The notes under the pieces were generated by a model. The model did no database searches. It saw only the letters and a list, made by a program, of their open reading frames with translations, and was not told the DNA's origin. Source: Bdellovibrionales bacterium (lineage in GTDB: Bacteria; Bdellovibrionota; UBA1018). From it: DNA of 64,000 nucleotides. This document shows, in pieces, positions 53,991 through 62,851 of this stretch. The stretch lies in contig JAFEAP010000023.1 in assembly GCA_018266355.1 (NCBI GenBank), positions 87,758-151,757 on the forward strand, given 5' to 3'. The first letter of the stretch is position 1. The number at the start of each line of letters is the position of its first letter. The position numbers and the translations under genes are program-made.

Positions 53991-54787
53991 GCCGCTTGCT
54001 CGCTTTCCGCCTCGGAGAGGTTACCGAGGATGTTGATCCGATGTTCGGGCGCGACGTGGGAATTCAGCATTTCCTGCGCTTCGAGGAGGTTCGCGCCGCG
54101 CGAGACGAGCATCACCGCTTCGAGGGCGAGTTCGGCCGCTTTCCGCTCTTCGGCGGTCGACTTCACGACGTTTTCGCCGGCGGGGTTCAAGATCAGGTTC
54201 GCGGTGAGGAGGCCGTAGAGGGTCGCGACGAGGGCGACGGCCATCCGGAAGCCGGCTTCGCTCGAACTCGCGCCGTCGGAGATCGCGCGCATGAGGCTCA
54301 CGAGACCGAGGACGGTCCCGACGAGCCCGAAGGCCGGCGGGTACTTCGCCAGCGAGCGGAGTGCGTTCGCGACCTTCATCTTCCGTTCGTTCCACTGGAA
54401 GAGCCGCTCTTCGAGGATGAGCTGGATCTTTTCCTCGCCGAAGCCGAGCGAAAGGAGCTCGGCGCCGTCGATGAGCGTCTGACCGGTGATCGAACCGGTG
54501 GTCGGTTTGAAACCCGTCCCGCCGTCGCGGAGCTTGCGGACCATCTCGAAGCATTCGAGGTTGATCGCCTTCAAGTCGAGCCGGTGGTTCGAGAGGAGGC
54601 GCTTGATCGCGTCGCGGATCTCGCGGTGCATTTCCCACGGGAAGATCATGACGGCGACGGCGATCGTTCCGCCGACGACGACGGCGAGACCGACCGGGTC
54701 GAAGTAGTTCGCGGCGTTTTGCCGGAGGTGGACGATCGAGAAGAGGATCGAGCCTAACGCGATGATGAGGCCGGATAAGTAAAACAT
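53987..54787 (-). CDS. MotA-like stator protein
   Basis: The 266-residue protein has four membrane helices, with a large cytoplasmic loop between the second and third. Pro151 in KYPPAFGLVGTVLGLVSLM and Pro202 in ANLILNPAGENV match Escherichia coli MotA Pro173 and Pro222, needed for torque. A GGGAGGAAC-like ribosome site (GGAGGAGGAACCTG) lies just upstream of the ATG, which shares its first base with the stop of the PEGA/TPR gene. MotA rings surround MotB and push on FliG, and the FliG-like protein is two genes downstream. Confident family call. Confidence 0.94.
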   Translation of the reverse strand: MFYLSGLIIALGSILFSIVHLRQNAANYFDPVGLAVVVGGTIAVAVMIFPWEMHREIRDAIKRLLSNHRLDLKAINLECFEMVRKLRDGGTGFKPTTGSITGQTLIDGAELLSLGFGEEKIQLILEERLFQWNERKMKVANALRSLAKYPPAFGLVGTVLGLVSLMRAISDGASSSEAGFRMAVALVATLYGLLTANLILNPAGENVVKSTAEERKAAELALEAVMLVSRGANLLEAQEMLNSHVAPEHRINILGNLSEAESEQAA

Positions 54788-55419
54788 CAGGTTCCTCCTC
54801 CGGACGGCATCCGGATCCCGCGGATCTTTTCGATCATGCGGGCGATCTCGAGGTTCTGCGGCTGGAGCGCGGCCGCGTGACGGTAAGATTCGAGCGCCTT
54901 ATCGAGTTGCTTCTCGAGGTAATAGACGTTCCCGAGGAGCGAATAGAAGATCGGGACCGCGGGATACTTCACGGTCGCCGAGACGAGCGCGCGTTCGGCG
55001 TCGCCGTAGTTTTTCTTGTAGATGAGGCGTTGGATTTGGGCGACGGCGTCGGTCGCGTCGGCGATCGAGTTCGCGGTATCCTGGCAGGTCTTCGAAACGG
55101 GATCGTCGGCGAGCTTCGCTTGGATCCGGCCGACGGCGCCCGAGGCTTGGGGCGGAAGCAGGAAGCTTTCCGCGCGGTAACCGTCCTTCGAGACTTGGAT
55201 CTGCACGTCGGCGCCGAACGCGTTCGGGAATTGGGCCGGGGTCAGCGTCAGCGGCGTTTGACCGATTTTCTGTTTCATCCCGCCGCCGCTCACGACGTTC
55301 ACGTCGGCGCCCGCCGGATCGCTCTCGACCTGGATTTGGCCGGAGGAGCAGCCATAAGCGAAGAGGCAGAGAAGGGGGGCTAAACTAGAGAATACACGTC
55401 GGGTATAGGCCGGTCTCAT
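54787..55419 (-). CDS. Lipoprotein with PEGA and TPR domains, first gene of the motor operon
   Basis: The 210-residue product has a lipoprotein signal (lipobox FAYG with Cys24), a PEGA-type beta domain (about 28-105; IQVESDPAGADVNV and IGQTPLTLTPAQF) and C-terminal TPR helices (about 135-200; YPAVPIFYSLLGNVYYLEKQL, DKALESYRHAAALQPQN). It probably sits in the periplasm as a scaffold that joins the inner-membrane stator to the barrel protein. It begins the operon and overlaps motA by one base, so its dosage is tied to the stator. Confidence 0.85.
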   Translation of the reverse strand: MRPAYTRRVFSSLAPLLCLFAYGCSSGQIQVESDPAGADVNVVSGGGMKQKIGQTPLTLTPAQFPNAFGADVQIQVSKDGYRAESFLLPPQASGAVGRIQAKLADDPVSKTCQDTANSIADATDAVAQIQRLIYKKNYGDAERALVSATVKYPAVPIFYSLLGNVYYLEKQLDKALESYRHAAALQPQNLEIARMIEKIRGIRMPSGGGT

Positions 55420-55458
55420 GCCAATTAGATCGGTAGAACCTATTGAGAGCTAAACGAG

Positions 55459-55486
55459 ATTCTAAAGGAACGTTCAACATTCTAAA
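55459..55486. promoter_or_regulatory. Candidate operator before the motor operon
   Basis: ATTCTAAA occurs twice exactly 20 bases apart (55459-55466, 55479-55486), on the same face of the helix, and encloses the perfect palindrome GAACGTTC (55468-55475). The site lies 40-67 bases upstream of the operon's first start codon in a 245-base divergent intergenic region whose other flank is prs. Confidence 0.45.
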
Positions 55487-55664
55487 AAATCCGCCGAGGA
55501 TCTGGATAAATCACGGATAATAAACAATTCCGGCAGTGATCGAAGTTTGACGGCGAGGTGGTGGAGAAATCTTCATCTGCCGGATCAAGATAACTTCATG
55601 CGTTAAATCTCGCTTCCGCCCCGAGACCCTTGGAAATCCCGGTGCTTTTCGGTAGTCCTCGTCC

Positions 55665-56615
55665 ATGCGTCTCCGCGATTGGGTCATTCTCTCCGGCACG
55701 GCAAATCGGCCGCTCACTGAAAAGATTTGTCAGCGCTTAGGAAAACCTCTCGGCCAAATCGATATCCGTCGATTTTCGGACGCCGAAATTTTCGCGGAGA
55801 TCGGCGAGAACGTTCGCGGACGGGATTGCTACGTCGTTCAATCGACCTGCCGCCCGGTGAACGATAATTTGATGGAGCTCCTGATCATCGTCGATGCCCT
55901 CAAGCGCGCATCGGCGAAGGAGATCACCGCCGTCATTCCGTATTACGGATACGCCCGCCAAGACCGGAAGGTCCAACCGCGGACGCCGATTTCCGCGAAG
56001 CTCGTCGCCGACCTGCTCGCCGAAGCGGGCGCGACCCGGGTCGTGACGATGGACCTCCATGCCGGGCAGATCCAAGGCTTCTTCGACATTCCCGTCGATA
56101 ACCTCTTCTCCGCGCCGGTGATCCTCACCCACCTGAAGGCGATGAACATCGAACCCGCGAAACTCGTGATGGTTTCGCCGGACGCGGGCGGCGTCGAACG
56201 CGCGCGCGCGTACGCGAAGCGCCTCGAGTGCGGCGTCGCGATGATCGACAAACGCCGGACCGGACCGAACGTCGCGAAAGCGATGAACATCATCGGCGAC
56301 GTCGAAGGAAAAACCGCGATCATCGTCGACGACATGATCGACACCGCCGGAACGCTCATCGAGGGCGTGAACGCGACGCTCGGTCATGGCGCGACCGCCG
56401 TCTACGCGGCGGCGACCCACGGCGTGCTTTCCGGACCCGCGATCGAGCGAATCGGTTCCTCGCCGATCAAGCAGGTCATCGTCACCGACACGATCCCGCT
56501 CACCGAAGCCGCGAAATCCTCGGGGAAAATCGTGCAGCTTTCCGTGGCCGATATCCTCGCCGAAGCGATCTACCGGATCCACAACTACGACTCCGTGTCG
56601 CAGCTCTTCATCTAA
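55665..56615 (+). CDS. prs: Ribose-phosphate pyrophosphokinase
   Basis: Prs makes PRPP from ribose 5-phosphate and ATP for nucleotide, histidine and tryptophan synthesis. The 316-residue protein has [13 protein letters not shown] at the N-terminus, [20 protein letters not shown], the Mg/ATP loop [21 protein letters not shown], split at 127-147, the flexible loop KRRTGPN and the PRPP loop [11 protein letters not shown]. Length and motifs are standard for class I enzymes. It leads prs-pth-ychF. Confidence 0.96.
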   Translation: MRLRDWVILSGTANRPLTEKICQRLGKPLGQIDIRRFSDAEIFAEIGENVRGRDCYVVQSTCRPVNDNLMELLIIVDALKRASAKEITAVIPYYGYARQDRKVQPRTPISAKLVADLLAEAGATRVVTMDLHAGQIQGFFDIPVDNLFSAPVILTHLKAMNIEPAKLVMVSPDAGGVERARAYAKRLECGVAMIDKRRTGPNVAKAMNIIGDVEGKTAIIVDDMIDTAGTLIEGVNATLGHGATAVYAAATHGVLSGPAIERIGSSPIKQVIVTDTIPLTEAAKSSGKIVQLSVADILAEAIYRIHNYDSVSQLFI

Positions 56616-56625
56616 GGCGGGTCGT

Positions 56626-57222
56626 TTGAAGCTCGTCGTAGGACTCGGAAATCCCGGACCGAAATACGAGACCACCCGGCATAACGTCGGCTGGCTCGCG
56701 CTCGATCACTTGATCGACGCATGGAAGGCCGACGGGCCGAAGTCGAAGTTCAACGCCGAGTATTGGACGGCCACCGTCGGCGGAGAAAAAGTCATCCTCG
56801 CGAAGCCGCAGACCTTCATGAACCTCTCGGGCCAGGCGATCGCGCCGCTCGCGGGATTCTACAAATGCGCGCCCGCCGACATCATCGTCGTCTACGACGA
56901 GGTCGATTTGAAGCCCGGCGCCCTTCGGATCAAGACCGGCGGCGGCTCGGGCGGACACAACGGGATCAAGTCGCTCGACTCCTCGCTCGGTTCGCCCGAA
57001 TACCACCGCGTGCGGATCGGCGTCGGTCACGCGCGCGACGTGCATCCGGGGATGGATCTCGCCGATTACGTGCTCGGCCAGTTCACCCAGACCGAATGCG
57101 AAACGCTCGAAGGAGTTTTCGCGAACGTCGCGAAAGCCGCGGAACTCCTGATCGCGGGCGACGCCCGCAAGGCCATGAACGTTTACAATACCGCGCCGAA
57201 AGCGGATGCGAAGCAAGGATAG
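56626..57222 (+). CDS. pth: Peptidyl-tRNA hydrolase
   Basis: Pth recycles peptidyl-tRNA by cleaving its ester bond. The start is the TTG at 56626, eleven bases after the prs stop, since it alone gives the family N-terminus [23 protein letters not shown] (with Asn in GLGNPG and the catalytic His in RHN), split here for length. Other motifs are [20 protein letters not shown] and [18 protein letters not shown]. 198 residues, normal. A ribosomal L25-like gene often found between prs and pth in other bacteria is missing here. Confidence 0.94.
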   Translation: MKLVVGLGNPGPKYETTRHNVGWLALDHLIDAWKADGPKSKFNAEYWTATVGGEKVILAKPQTFMNLSGQAIAPLAGFYKCAPADIIVVYDEVDLKPGALRIKTGGGSGGHNGIKSLDSSLGSPEYHRVRIGVGHARDVHPGMDLADYVLGQFTQTECETLEGVFANVAKAAELLIAGDARKAMNVYNTAPKADAKQG

Positions 57223-57230
57223 AGGAAATT

Positions 57231-58334
57231 ATGGGATTCAAATGCGGCATCGTAGGACTTCCGAACGTCGGCAAATCGACCATCTTCAACGCGCTCACCT
57301 CGGGTAAGGCCGAAGCGGCGAACTATCCGTTCTGCACGATCGAGCCGAACACGGGCGTCGTGAAGGTGCCGGATCCGCGGTTGAACAAAATCGCGGAGTG
57401 CATCCCGCCGCAGAAGCTCATCCCGACGGAAATGCATTTCGTCGACATCGCCGGCCTCGTGAAAGGCGCTTCGAAGGGCGAGGGGCTCGGAAACCAATTC
57501 CTCGGTCACATCCGCGAGACGAACGCGATCGCCCACGTCGTCCGTTGCTTCTCCGACGGGAACGTCGTGCACGTCGACGGTTCGGTGAACCCGGTCCGGG
57601 ATATCGAGGTGATCGACCTCGAGCTGATCCTGGCCGACCTCGACGCGATCAATAAGAAATTCGCCTCGCTCCAAAAGACCGCGAAGGCCGGCGCGAACAA
57701 GGAAGCCGCCGCCCAACTCGGCGTGCTCGAACCGGTGAAGGCCGCCCTCGAAAAAGGGAAGCCGGTCCGCGCGCTCGGGCTTTCCGAGGAGCAGCTCGAC
57801 CTCATCAAGGACTACCACCTCATCACCGCGAAAAAGGTGATGTACATCGCGAACGTCGACGAAGCGGACGCGGCCGATCCGTCGAAGAACGCGAACTTGA
57901 AGATGGTGATGGAACACGCCGCGAAAGAAGGGTCTCCCGTCGTCCCGATTTGCGGGAAAATCGAATCCGAGCTCGCCGAGCTCGATCCCGCCGATCGCGC
58001 GAGTTTCCTCGCCGACATGGGCATGGACGAGTCGGGCCTCGCGAAAGTCATCCGCGCGGGCTACGCGCTCCTCGGGCTCCAAACTTACTTCACCGCCGGC
58101 GAAGTCGAGGTTCGCGCGTGGACCTTCGAAAAAGGGTGGAAGGCTCCGCAGTGCGCGGGCGTGATCCACACCGACTTCGAGAAGGGCTTCATTCGGGCCG
58201 AGGTCTACACCTACGAGGCGCTCATGAAACACCGGACCGAAGCGAAGGTGAAGGAAGCCGGTGCGCTTCGCGTGGAAGGCAAGGATTACGTCGTGCAGGA
58301 CGGCGACATCATGCACTTCCGCTTCAACGTTTAG
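57231..58334 (+). CDS. ychF: Obg-family ATPase/GTPase YchF (OLA1 family)
   Basis: The 367-residue protein has a P-loop [14 protein letters not shown], then a G2-like [32 protein letters not shown] with the Walker B/G3 motif, a NVDEAD in the place of NKxD, a helical middle, and the C-terminal TGS-like [16 protein letters not shown]... [20 protein letters not shown]. YchF binds ribosomes and prefers ATP. The ATG at 57231 is eight bases after the pth stop. The 3' end overlaps the convergent serine protease by 11 bases. Confidence 0.95.
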   Translation: MGFKCGIVGLPNVGKSTIFNALTSGKAEAANYPFCTIEPNTGVVKVPDPRLNKIAECIPPQKLIPTEMHFVDIAGLVKGASKGEGLGNQFLGHIRETNAIAHVVRCFSDGNVVHVDGSVNPVRDIEVIDLELILADLDAINKKFASLQKTAKAGANKEAAAQLGVLEPVKAALEKGKPVRALGLSEEQLDLIKDYHLITAKKVMYIANVDEADAADPSKNANLKMVMEHAAKEGSPVVPICGKIESELAELDPADRASFLADMGMDESGLAKVIRAGYALLGLQTYFTAGEVEVRAWTFEKGWKAPQCAGVIHTDFEKGFIRAEVYTYEALMKHRTEAKVKEAGALRVEGKDYVVQDGDIMHFRFNV

Positions 58335-59235
58335 GCCAGGAACTCGACGGTTTCGCCGTCGAAGTCGGCGACGGGCTCGGTTCGGGCTCCGGTTGTTTCG
58401 TTTCGGTCGTCGGCCGCGGCTTCGGCCGCGTCAGCCCGCAGCCCGCTTGGGTAAGGACGACGTCGCCGTTCGTGGAGAGGCAATTCAGGATCGGGGAAAC
58501 GCGTTGGCCGTAGGTGCGGCCGTTGAACGCGAGGCGTGTTCCGTCCGACGAGACTTCGCACGGGTTATCGAGCGTGCAGAGTTGGCCGGCGAGATTCGTC
58601 GAGTTCAGGATTCCGACGACTTCGAGCGAGGTCGGGTCGACCATCGGCGTTCCCGACCATCCGCCGGTCGTCGGGCACGGGTCGTTCATCGCGTAAGCGT
58701 CGCGCGTGGTCCAGACGTCCTCGACGAGCGAGGGGACGAGGTGGGAGACCGCGCAGAGGTTTTTCTCTTTCCAGAATCCGGAGACGAGCTGGACGTCGGA
58801 GCCCGGCTTCGCGTCGTTCTTCGCCATTTCGTAAATCTTCGCGCCCTTCGCTTCGAGCTCGCGGTAGGTCACCTTCAGTTCGATGAGCGCGACGTCGAGG
58901 CCGGTGCGGGTCGCGTAAAGGATGCGCGACGGTTTCATCGTTTCCGGCGTATCGCCGCCGACGTAGACGCCGAGGTCTCCGCCCCGCGAGTACGGAACGT
59001 CGACGAGCGCGTCGTCCGGATCGATCGAGGCGTTCGTCGCGCAGTGACCGTTCGTGAGAAGGACGGCCGGCTGGTCCGGTCCGCGGTTCGCGCGTACGAT
59101 CACGCCGGAGCAGACGAGCGAAGCCATGCCGCGGAGATCGTCCGGCGTCGCCGGATAATTCGCAGATGCCGCGCCGGCCACGGAGAGCGCGGCCACGAGG
59201 AGGGGGAGGCGGAGTTTAAGCCGGTGAGACAACAT
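58324..59235 (-). CDS. Secreted trypsin-like serine protease
   Basis: The start at 59235 gives a signal peptide ([16 protein letters not shown]) and 303 residues; the longer frame adds unlikely sequence. The chymotrypsin fold triad is His64 (LTNGHCA), Asp114 (GLDVALIEL) and Ser193 (GGWSGTPMV), with a Cys pair near each. The enzyme ends with a Pro/Thr/Lys tail (about 265-303). It would cut proteins outside the inner membrane. Resembles DegP-type in context of stress, but has no PDZ domain. Specificity unknown. Confidence 0.82.
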   Translation of the reverse strand: MLSHRLKLRLPLLVAALSVAGAASANYPATPDDLRGMASLVCSGVIVRANRGPDQPAVLLTNGHCATNASIDPDDALVDVPYSRGGDLGVYVGGDTPETMKPSRILYATRTGLDVALIELKVTYRELEAKGAKIYEMAKNDAKPGSDVQLVSGFWKEKNLCAVSHLVPSLVEDVWTTRDAYAMNDPCPTTGGWSGTPMVDPTSLEVVGILNSTNLAGQLCTLDNPCEVSSDGTRLAFNGRTYGQRVSPILNCLSTNGDVVLTQAGCGLTRPKPRPTTETKQPEPEPSPSPTSTAKPSSSWPKR

Positions 59236-59341
59236 CGGGAGTGGGAATACCGGAAAACCACGCGCCGTGTCAATTTTGGTTTTTACTCCTTTCGGGTTGT
59301 GGTAAACCTCGCCCACGTTCCACCTAAAAAGGGGTAAAATT

Positions 59342-60028
59342 ATGAAATTTCAATGGGTTATCGTCCTAGGTGCGCTTTCTGTACTCGGATGTGAAAAGGC
59401 GGGGAGAGCTCCGGTCGCCTCGTCACCTCTTTCTCCGACCGGCCCGACGAACCCCGTGAAGGCACCCGATCCGGCGCCGAGCGAAGCGCCGGCTCCGGCA
59501 CCGGTTTCCGAAGAGCACGCCCTCCAAGTCACGGTCCTGAATTTCCTGCAGGGCGGATTGGAGCAATGCGAGCTGAAGGAGCCGAAGATTTTCATGTTCA
59601 CCGAGAAGGACGAGGACGTGAAGACCGTCCTTTGCAAGAACTCGAAGGTCGAAGTGAACGCGGTCAGTAATCGCGGTCAGGTCCACTTCGCGGCGATCGA
59701 TCTCGCGACCGGCCGGGAGCTCCCGGTTCGGACGAAAGAATCCCAGCAGGACTTCGAACTCGGGAAGACGAACCCTTCGATCCGCTACTATCCGTCCAGC
59801 CCGTACGGCTTCACCTACCTGCGCGCGGAGGAAGTCACGGGCATCGATCCGGCGCTCCTCGCGCAGTGGAACGCGCTGAACGACCGCCACTCGCACCTTC
59901 TCGCGGCGATTCTGACCGCCGAACAGAACGGCGAACAGGCTCCGGAATCCGTGAAAGCCGAACTCCGCTACGTCGACGCGAAGATGGAAGTGCTTTCCGC
60001 CGAAATGGAAAAGACGCGTAAAAAATGA
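59342..60028 (+). CDS. Lipoprotein of unknown function
   Basis: AAAAGGGG lies seven bases upstream of the ATG. The 228-residue product has a lipobox LSVLG with Cys17, followed by a Pro/Ala/Ser linker (about 24-55) and a soluble domain with Cys76 and Cys97 and C-terminal charged helices. No family recognised. It is convergent with the GNAT gene, with a nine-base gap. Confidence 0.7.
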   Translation: MKFQWVIVLGALSVLGCEKAGRAPVASSPLSPTGPTNPVKAPDPAPSEAPAPAPVSEEHALQVTVLNFLQGGLEQCELKEPKIFMFTEKDEDVKTVLCKNSKVEVNAVSNRGQVHFAAIDLATGRELPVRTKESQQDFELGKTNPSIRYYPSSPYGFTYLRAEEVTGIDPALLAQWNALNDRHSHLLAAILTAEQNGEQAPESVKAELRYVDAKMEVLSAEMEKTRKK

Positions 60029-60037
60029 TTCCGTCGA

Positions 60038-60523
60038 TTACGTCCGCGCCGGCGCCTTGTGGTAAATCCACTCGGTCAGCCCGGCGTGGACGTAGTCGGG
60101 AATTTCCCCGACCTTCCGATAGCCGAGCCGGGAGTAGAACGACTGCGCTTCGACGTTCGAGTCGGTGGTGAGCAGGAAAATCCCGTTCGGCTTCAAGTGC
60201 TTCGCCTCGAGGTGCTGCATGAGCGCGCGTCCGGTGCCGCTCGACTCCGCGGCCGGATCGACGACGATGAGCCGGAGGTAACCGCTCCGCGCGAACGCGC
60301 CTCTTTTCACGAACCACGCGAAGCCCGTGAGTTTTCCCTCCGGAGCGAATGCGCCGACGACGAGCGCCTCGGGGTCCGCGACCGCGCGTTCGAGTCCCGC
60401 GGCGAGCGTCGTTCGGCTCATCCCGTAGCGCGCGAAGAGCGGGTTACCTTCGATCCAAGCGTAGACCGGCGCGAGGTCCGGGACGGCGAGGGGCCGGATT
60501 TCGAGGGCCGTTTGAGGAGCCAT
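60038..60523 (-). CDS. GNAT-family N-acetyltransferase
   Basis: The 161-residue protein shows the GNAT acetyl-CoA loop VVDPAAESSGTGRALMQHLE (motif A, about 90-110) and SNVEAQSFYSRLGYRKVGEI (motif B), with LTGFAWFVKRG before it. GNAT enzymes transfer acetyl groups to amines on small molecules or proteins. It lies 12 bases downstream of the deacetylase gene on the same strand, so the two probably share a transcript. Confidence 0.85.
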   Translation of the reverse strand: MAPQTALEIRPLAVPDLAPVYAWIEGNPLFARYGMSRTTLAAGLERAVADPEALVVGAFAPEGKLTGFAWFVKRGAFARSGYLRLIVVDPAAESSGTGRALMQHLEAKHLKPNGIFLLTTDSNVEAQSFYSRLGYRKVGEIPDYVHAGLTEWIYHKAPART

Positions 60524-60535
60524 GCTTCGATGAAA

Positions 60536-61477
60536 TCAGAAGAGCGACGACAATGGCAAGAACGGACCGAGCGTTTCGATCTCGGGCATCTGCTTCAGGA
60601 ACTTCCTCACGCCCTCGGGCTCGTTGCCGTTCGCGTGGATCAGGATCACGCTGCCGGAGACGGGCTTTTGGCCGAGCGCGATCCACGCATCCGCACCGAT
60701 CGGCAGGAGCGAGTGGCGTCCGAGTTCCTCGATCCACTTTTTGTTCGAAACGAGTCCCGGAAAACGGAAGAACACCGAAGGCACCTCGCCGCGGCGAAGG
60801 AGCTCCTGTTCGGCACCCTCGATCTCCCGTTCGGGAACCACGCCGGGTTCGAGGAGGAAGTTTTGGCCGTATTTTTGGCCCTTCCGATACGGGTGCGAAT
60901 CGGAGTGGTTCACCCACGTCACGTCGAGTTTCCGCATGTCGCGCAGGCGGCGGATCGTCTCGAAGTCGAGGTCGTGCTGGCGGATCCATTTCCCGCTGAC
61001 CGAGAGCGCGATCGAGACCGGGCGGCCCGACTTCATCGCGATCTTCTCGAGCTCGTCGAAGAGCCGATATTCGAAGCGTTCCTTCGAGGCCGGGCAGAGG
61101 TCGGCGGTGAGGAACGTGCCTTGGACGGGTCCGGAGGCGTGGCGGATGCCGTCGTTATGCATCGGAAACGGCGGTCGGACTTCCGCGCGCGAGGCCTCGC
61201 CGTAGGGAGAAGTCGCGACTTCCGCGGCGGCCGAGGGGTCCTTGCAATTCAGGAACGACGGATCGATCAAGCGCGTCTCGAAGGTCTCGACGTTCACGAC
61301 GAGGTAGCGGGGAAGGCCGTCGAAGTGGAACGAGCGGAACGCGTGCAGGAGCGTCCCGTTCTCGCGCTCGCGGCAGTCGATCGAAATCACCGAGTAGTGC
61401 GCGACGTCGCGCGTGGCCGACGCGGAGGCGGAGGCGAGGAGGGCGGTGAAGAAGAGGAAGCTGGAGGCGAGTTTCAT
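60536..61477 (-). CDS. Exported polysaccharide deacetylase-like protein (CE4 fold)
   Basis: The ATG at 61477 begins a signal peptide (MKLASSFLFFTALLASASASA); an earlier Met would add 17 unsuitable residues. The 313-residue protein has a TADLCPASK motif in the place of the usual TFDDGP, NHSDSHP with the metal His pair, and FFRFPGL in the place of RPPxG. That set is a known divergent branch of the CE4 fold. The substrate may be peptidoglycan or another envelope sugar. The long N-terminal extension (about 25-125) before TADLC is unusual. Confidence 0.72.
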   Translation of the reverse strand: MKLASSFLFFTALLASASASATRDVAHYSVISIDCRERENGTLLHAFRSFHFDGLPRYLVVNVETFETRLIDPSFLNCKDPSAAAEVATSPYGEASRAEVRPPFPMHNDGIRHASGPVQGTFLTADLCPASKERFEYRLFDELEKIAMKSGRPVSIALSVSGKWIRQHDLDFETIRRLRDMRKLDVTWVNHSDSHPYRKGQKYGQNFLLEPGVVPEREIEGAEQELLRRGEVPSVFFRFPGLVSNKKWIEELGRHSLLPIGADAWIALGQKPVSGSVILIHANGNEPEGVRKFLKQMPEIETLGPFLPLSSLF

Positions 61478-61560
61478 GCGGTTTCGGCCGTTCCTCCTAG
61501 GATAGCCGACTCCGTTCGCCACGGACACGGGGAACCGCCGTCAAAATCCCGCCGGACGCC

Positions 61561-62535
61561 TTACTCCGCGACGATCAACCGAACCGCGTTCGCGGCGGTC
61601 TCCGCGAGCTTCAGGAAGAAGTCGAGGTGCATGTGCGCGACGTCGTCGCACGCCCGGTGGTAGCAGGGGTTCGAGTCGCCGCCGAAGAAGTTCTGCGAAC
61701 TCACGACCGCCGGCATGCCTTGGTCCCAGAACGAGGCGTGGTCGCTGCGATCGGTGCAGGCCTCGGTGATCTGGAGTCCGTTCCCGAGGTTGCGCACGGC
61801 TTGGACGAACGCGCCCACGAGGAAGTCGGAGTCGGCGCGCTTGCACGAGATCACGTGGAACTTCCCGTCCTTCCTCGCGTTCCAACCGAGCATTTCCATT
61901 TCGACGTCGCCGAGGATGATCGGTTTCTCGCCTTTTTTCACGAGCATCTTCGCGTAAGCTTGCGAGCCGACGAGGCCGCGTTCCTCCTCGTCGAACGCGA
62001 CGAAGCGGATGCCGTGCTTGAGAGTGACTTCGCGGAGCATGCGCGCGGTCCCGAGGAGCGAGATCACGCCGCTCCCGTCGTCGTCGGCGCCCTTGTTCGA
62101 CATCGAATCGTAGTGCGCGGACATCACGAGGAACTTACCGGACTTGCCGGATTTCTCGGCGATGAGGTTCGTGCCGGAACCGTAGGCTTGTTCCGAAACC
62201 GTGTAGCCCATGCCTTCGAATTCCTTCCGGAGGAAATCGCGGGCGGCGGCCCGGCCGGCTTGGCTCCCGCGATTCGCGAGGACGCGGTCGTGTTCGCCGG
62301 AAAGGGTCTTCAGCGATTCGACGAGGTAATCGTCGTCGATGCGAAGCGGGCGCGCCGTCCGGCGCGTAGGGCGGAAGAATCGGTCGGCGCCGCGCGGATC
62401 GTAACTGCGGTAGGCGGCGTGGTCGTTCGACCAGAGGAGGTGCGGGTGGCCCGGATCGGCGTCGGCCGAGGTCATTCCGAAAAAGGCGGCGAGGACCGTG
62501 AAAGCGAGAGCGGACAAGCGAGACGAAGCGATCAT
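61561..62535 (-). CDS. Secreted M28-family zinc aminopeptidase
   Basis: The 324-residue protein has a signal peptide and the M28 zinc motifs: SAHYDS (first His), GADDDGSGV (bridging Asp), DEEERGLVGSQAY (catalytic and zinc Glu), GDVEMEMLGW (Asp ligand) and NPCYHRACDD (second His). The enzyme removes N-terminal residues from peptides, presumably outside the cytoplasm. It fits with the peptide importer and other exported proteases in this window. Confidence 0.9.
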   Translation of the reverse strand: MIASSRLSALAFTVLAAFFGMTSADADPGHPHLLWSNDHAAYRSYDPRGADRFFRPTRRTARPLRIDDDYLVESLKTLSGEHDRVLANRGSQAGRAAARDFLRKEFEGMGYTVSEQAYGSGTNLIAEKSGKSGKFLVMSAHYDSMSNKGADDDGSGVISLLGTARMLREVTLKHGIRFVAFDEEERGLVGSQAYAKMLVKKGEKPIILGDVEMEMLGWNARKDGKFHVISCKRADSDFLVGAFVQAVRNLGNGLQITEACTDRSDHASFWDQGMPAVVSSQNFFGGDSNPCYHRACDDVAHMHLDFFLKLAETAANAVRLIVAE

Positions 62536-62633
62536 AATTCCCCCAAAACTATAGGGGGTATCTCAAAAGTCGGTTCGAAAAGCGAATGCAGGAGTCCTTT
62601 TGCCTCGGCGAAGGCCGTTTCCCGGCCCTCGAT

Positions 62634-62767
62634 AGCCCGGTAGCCAATTGTGCGCTTCGGATCGATCGAATTTTCCTATTTCCTTCGGTTGGTCTCGAAA
62701 AAATGGGCCGTTTTTCGAAAAATCGACGAAAGGTTTGCGATCTAAAGCGCACAATTGGCTACGGGCT
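62634..62767. repeat. Long inverted repeat in intergenic DNA
   Basis: Arms of about 30 bases (62634-62664 and 62738-62767) share a perfect 17-base core, TAGCCAATTGTGCGCTT and its reverse complement (62641-62657, 62745-62761), with flanking matches broken by one inserted base and two mismatches. They enclose about 73 bases. No coding gene fits the 316-base gap between the M28 and Slt genes. It could be a transcribed hairpin or a MITE-like remnant. No target-site duplication is obvious. Confidence 0.7.
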
Positions 62768-62851
62768 CCTGGCGGGACGAAGCGGGTCCCCGGCTGAAGG
62801 CTCGACGCCCGATTTCGACACTAAGCGACGCGTTAATCCCCCGGGGAGCGA

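Noticed and set aside
50898..55419. Ordinary flagellar motor genes
   Set aside because: The rotor-like protein is a fusion with a signal peptide, a lipoprotein and barrel are included, and no other flagellar or chemotaxis gene lies within the window.
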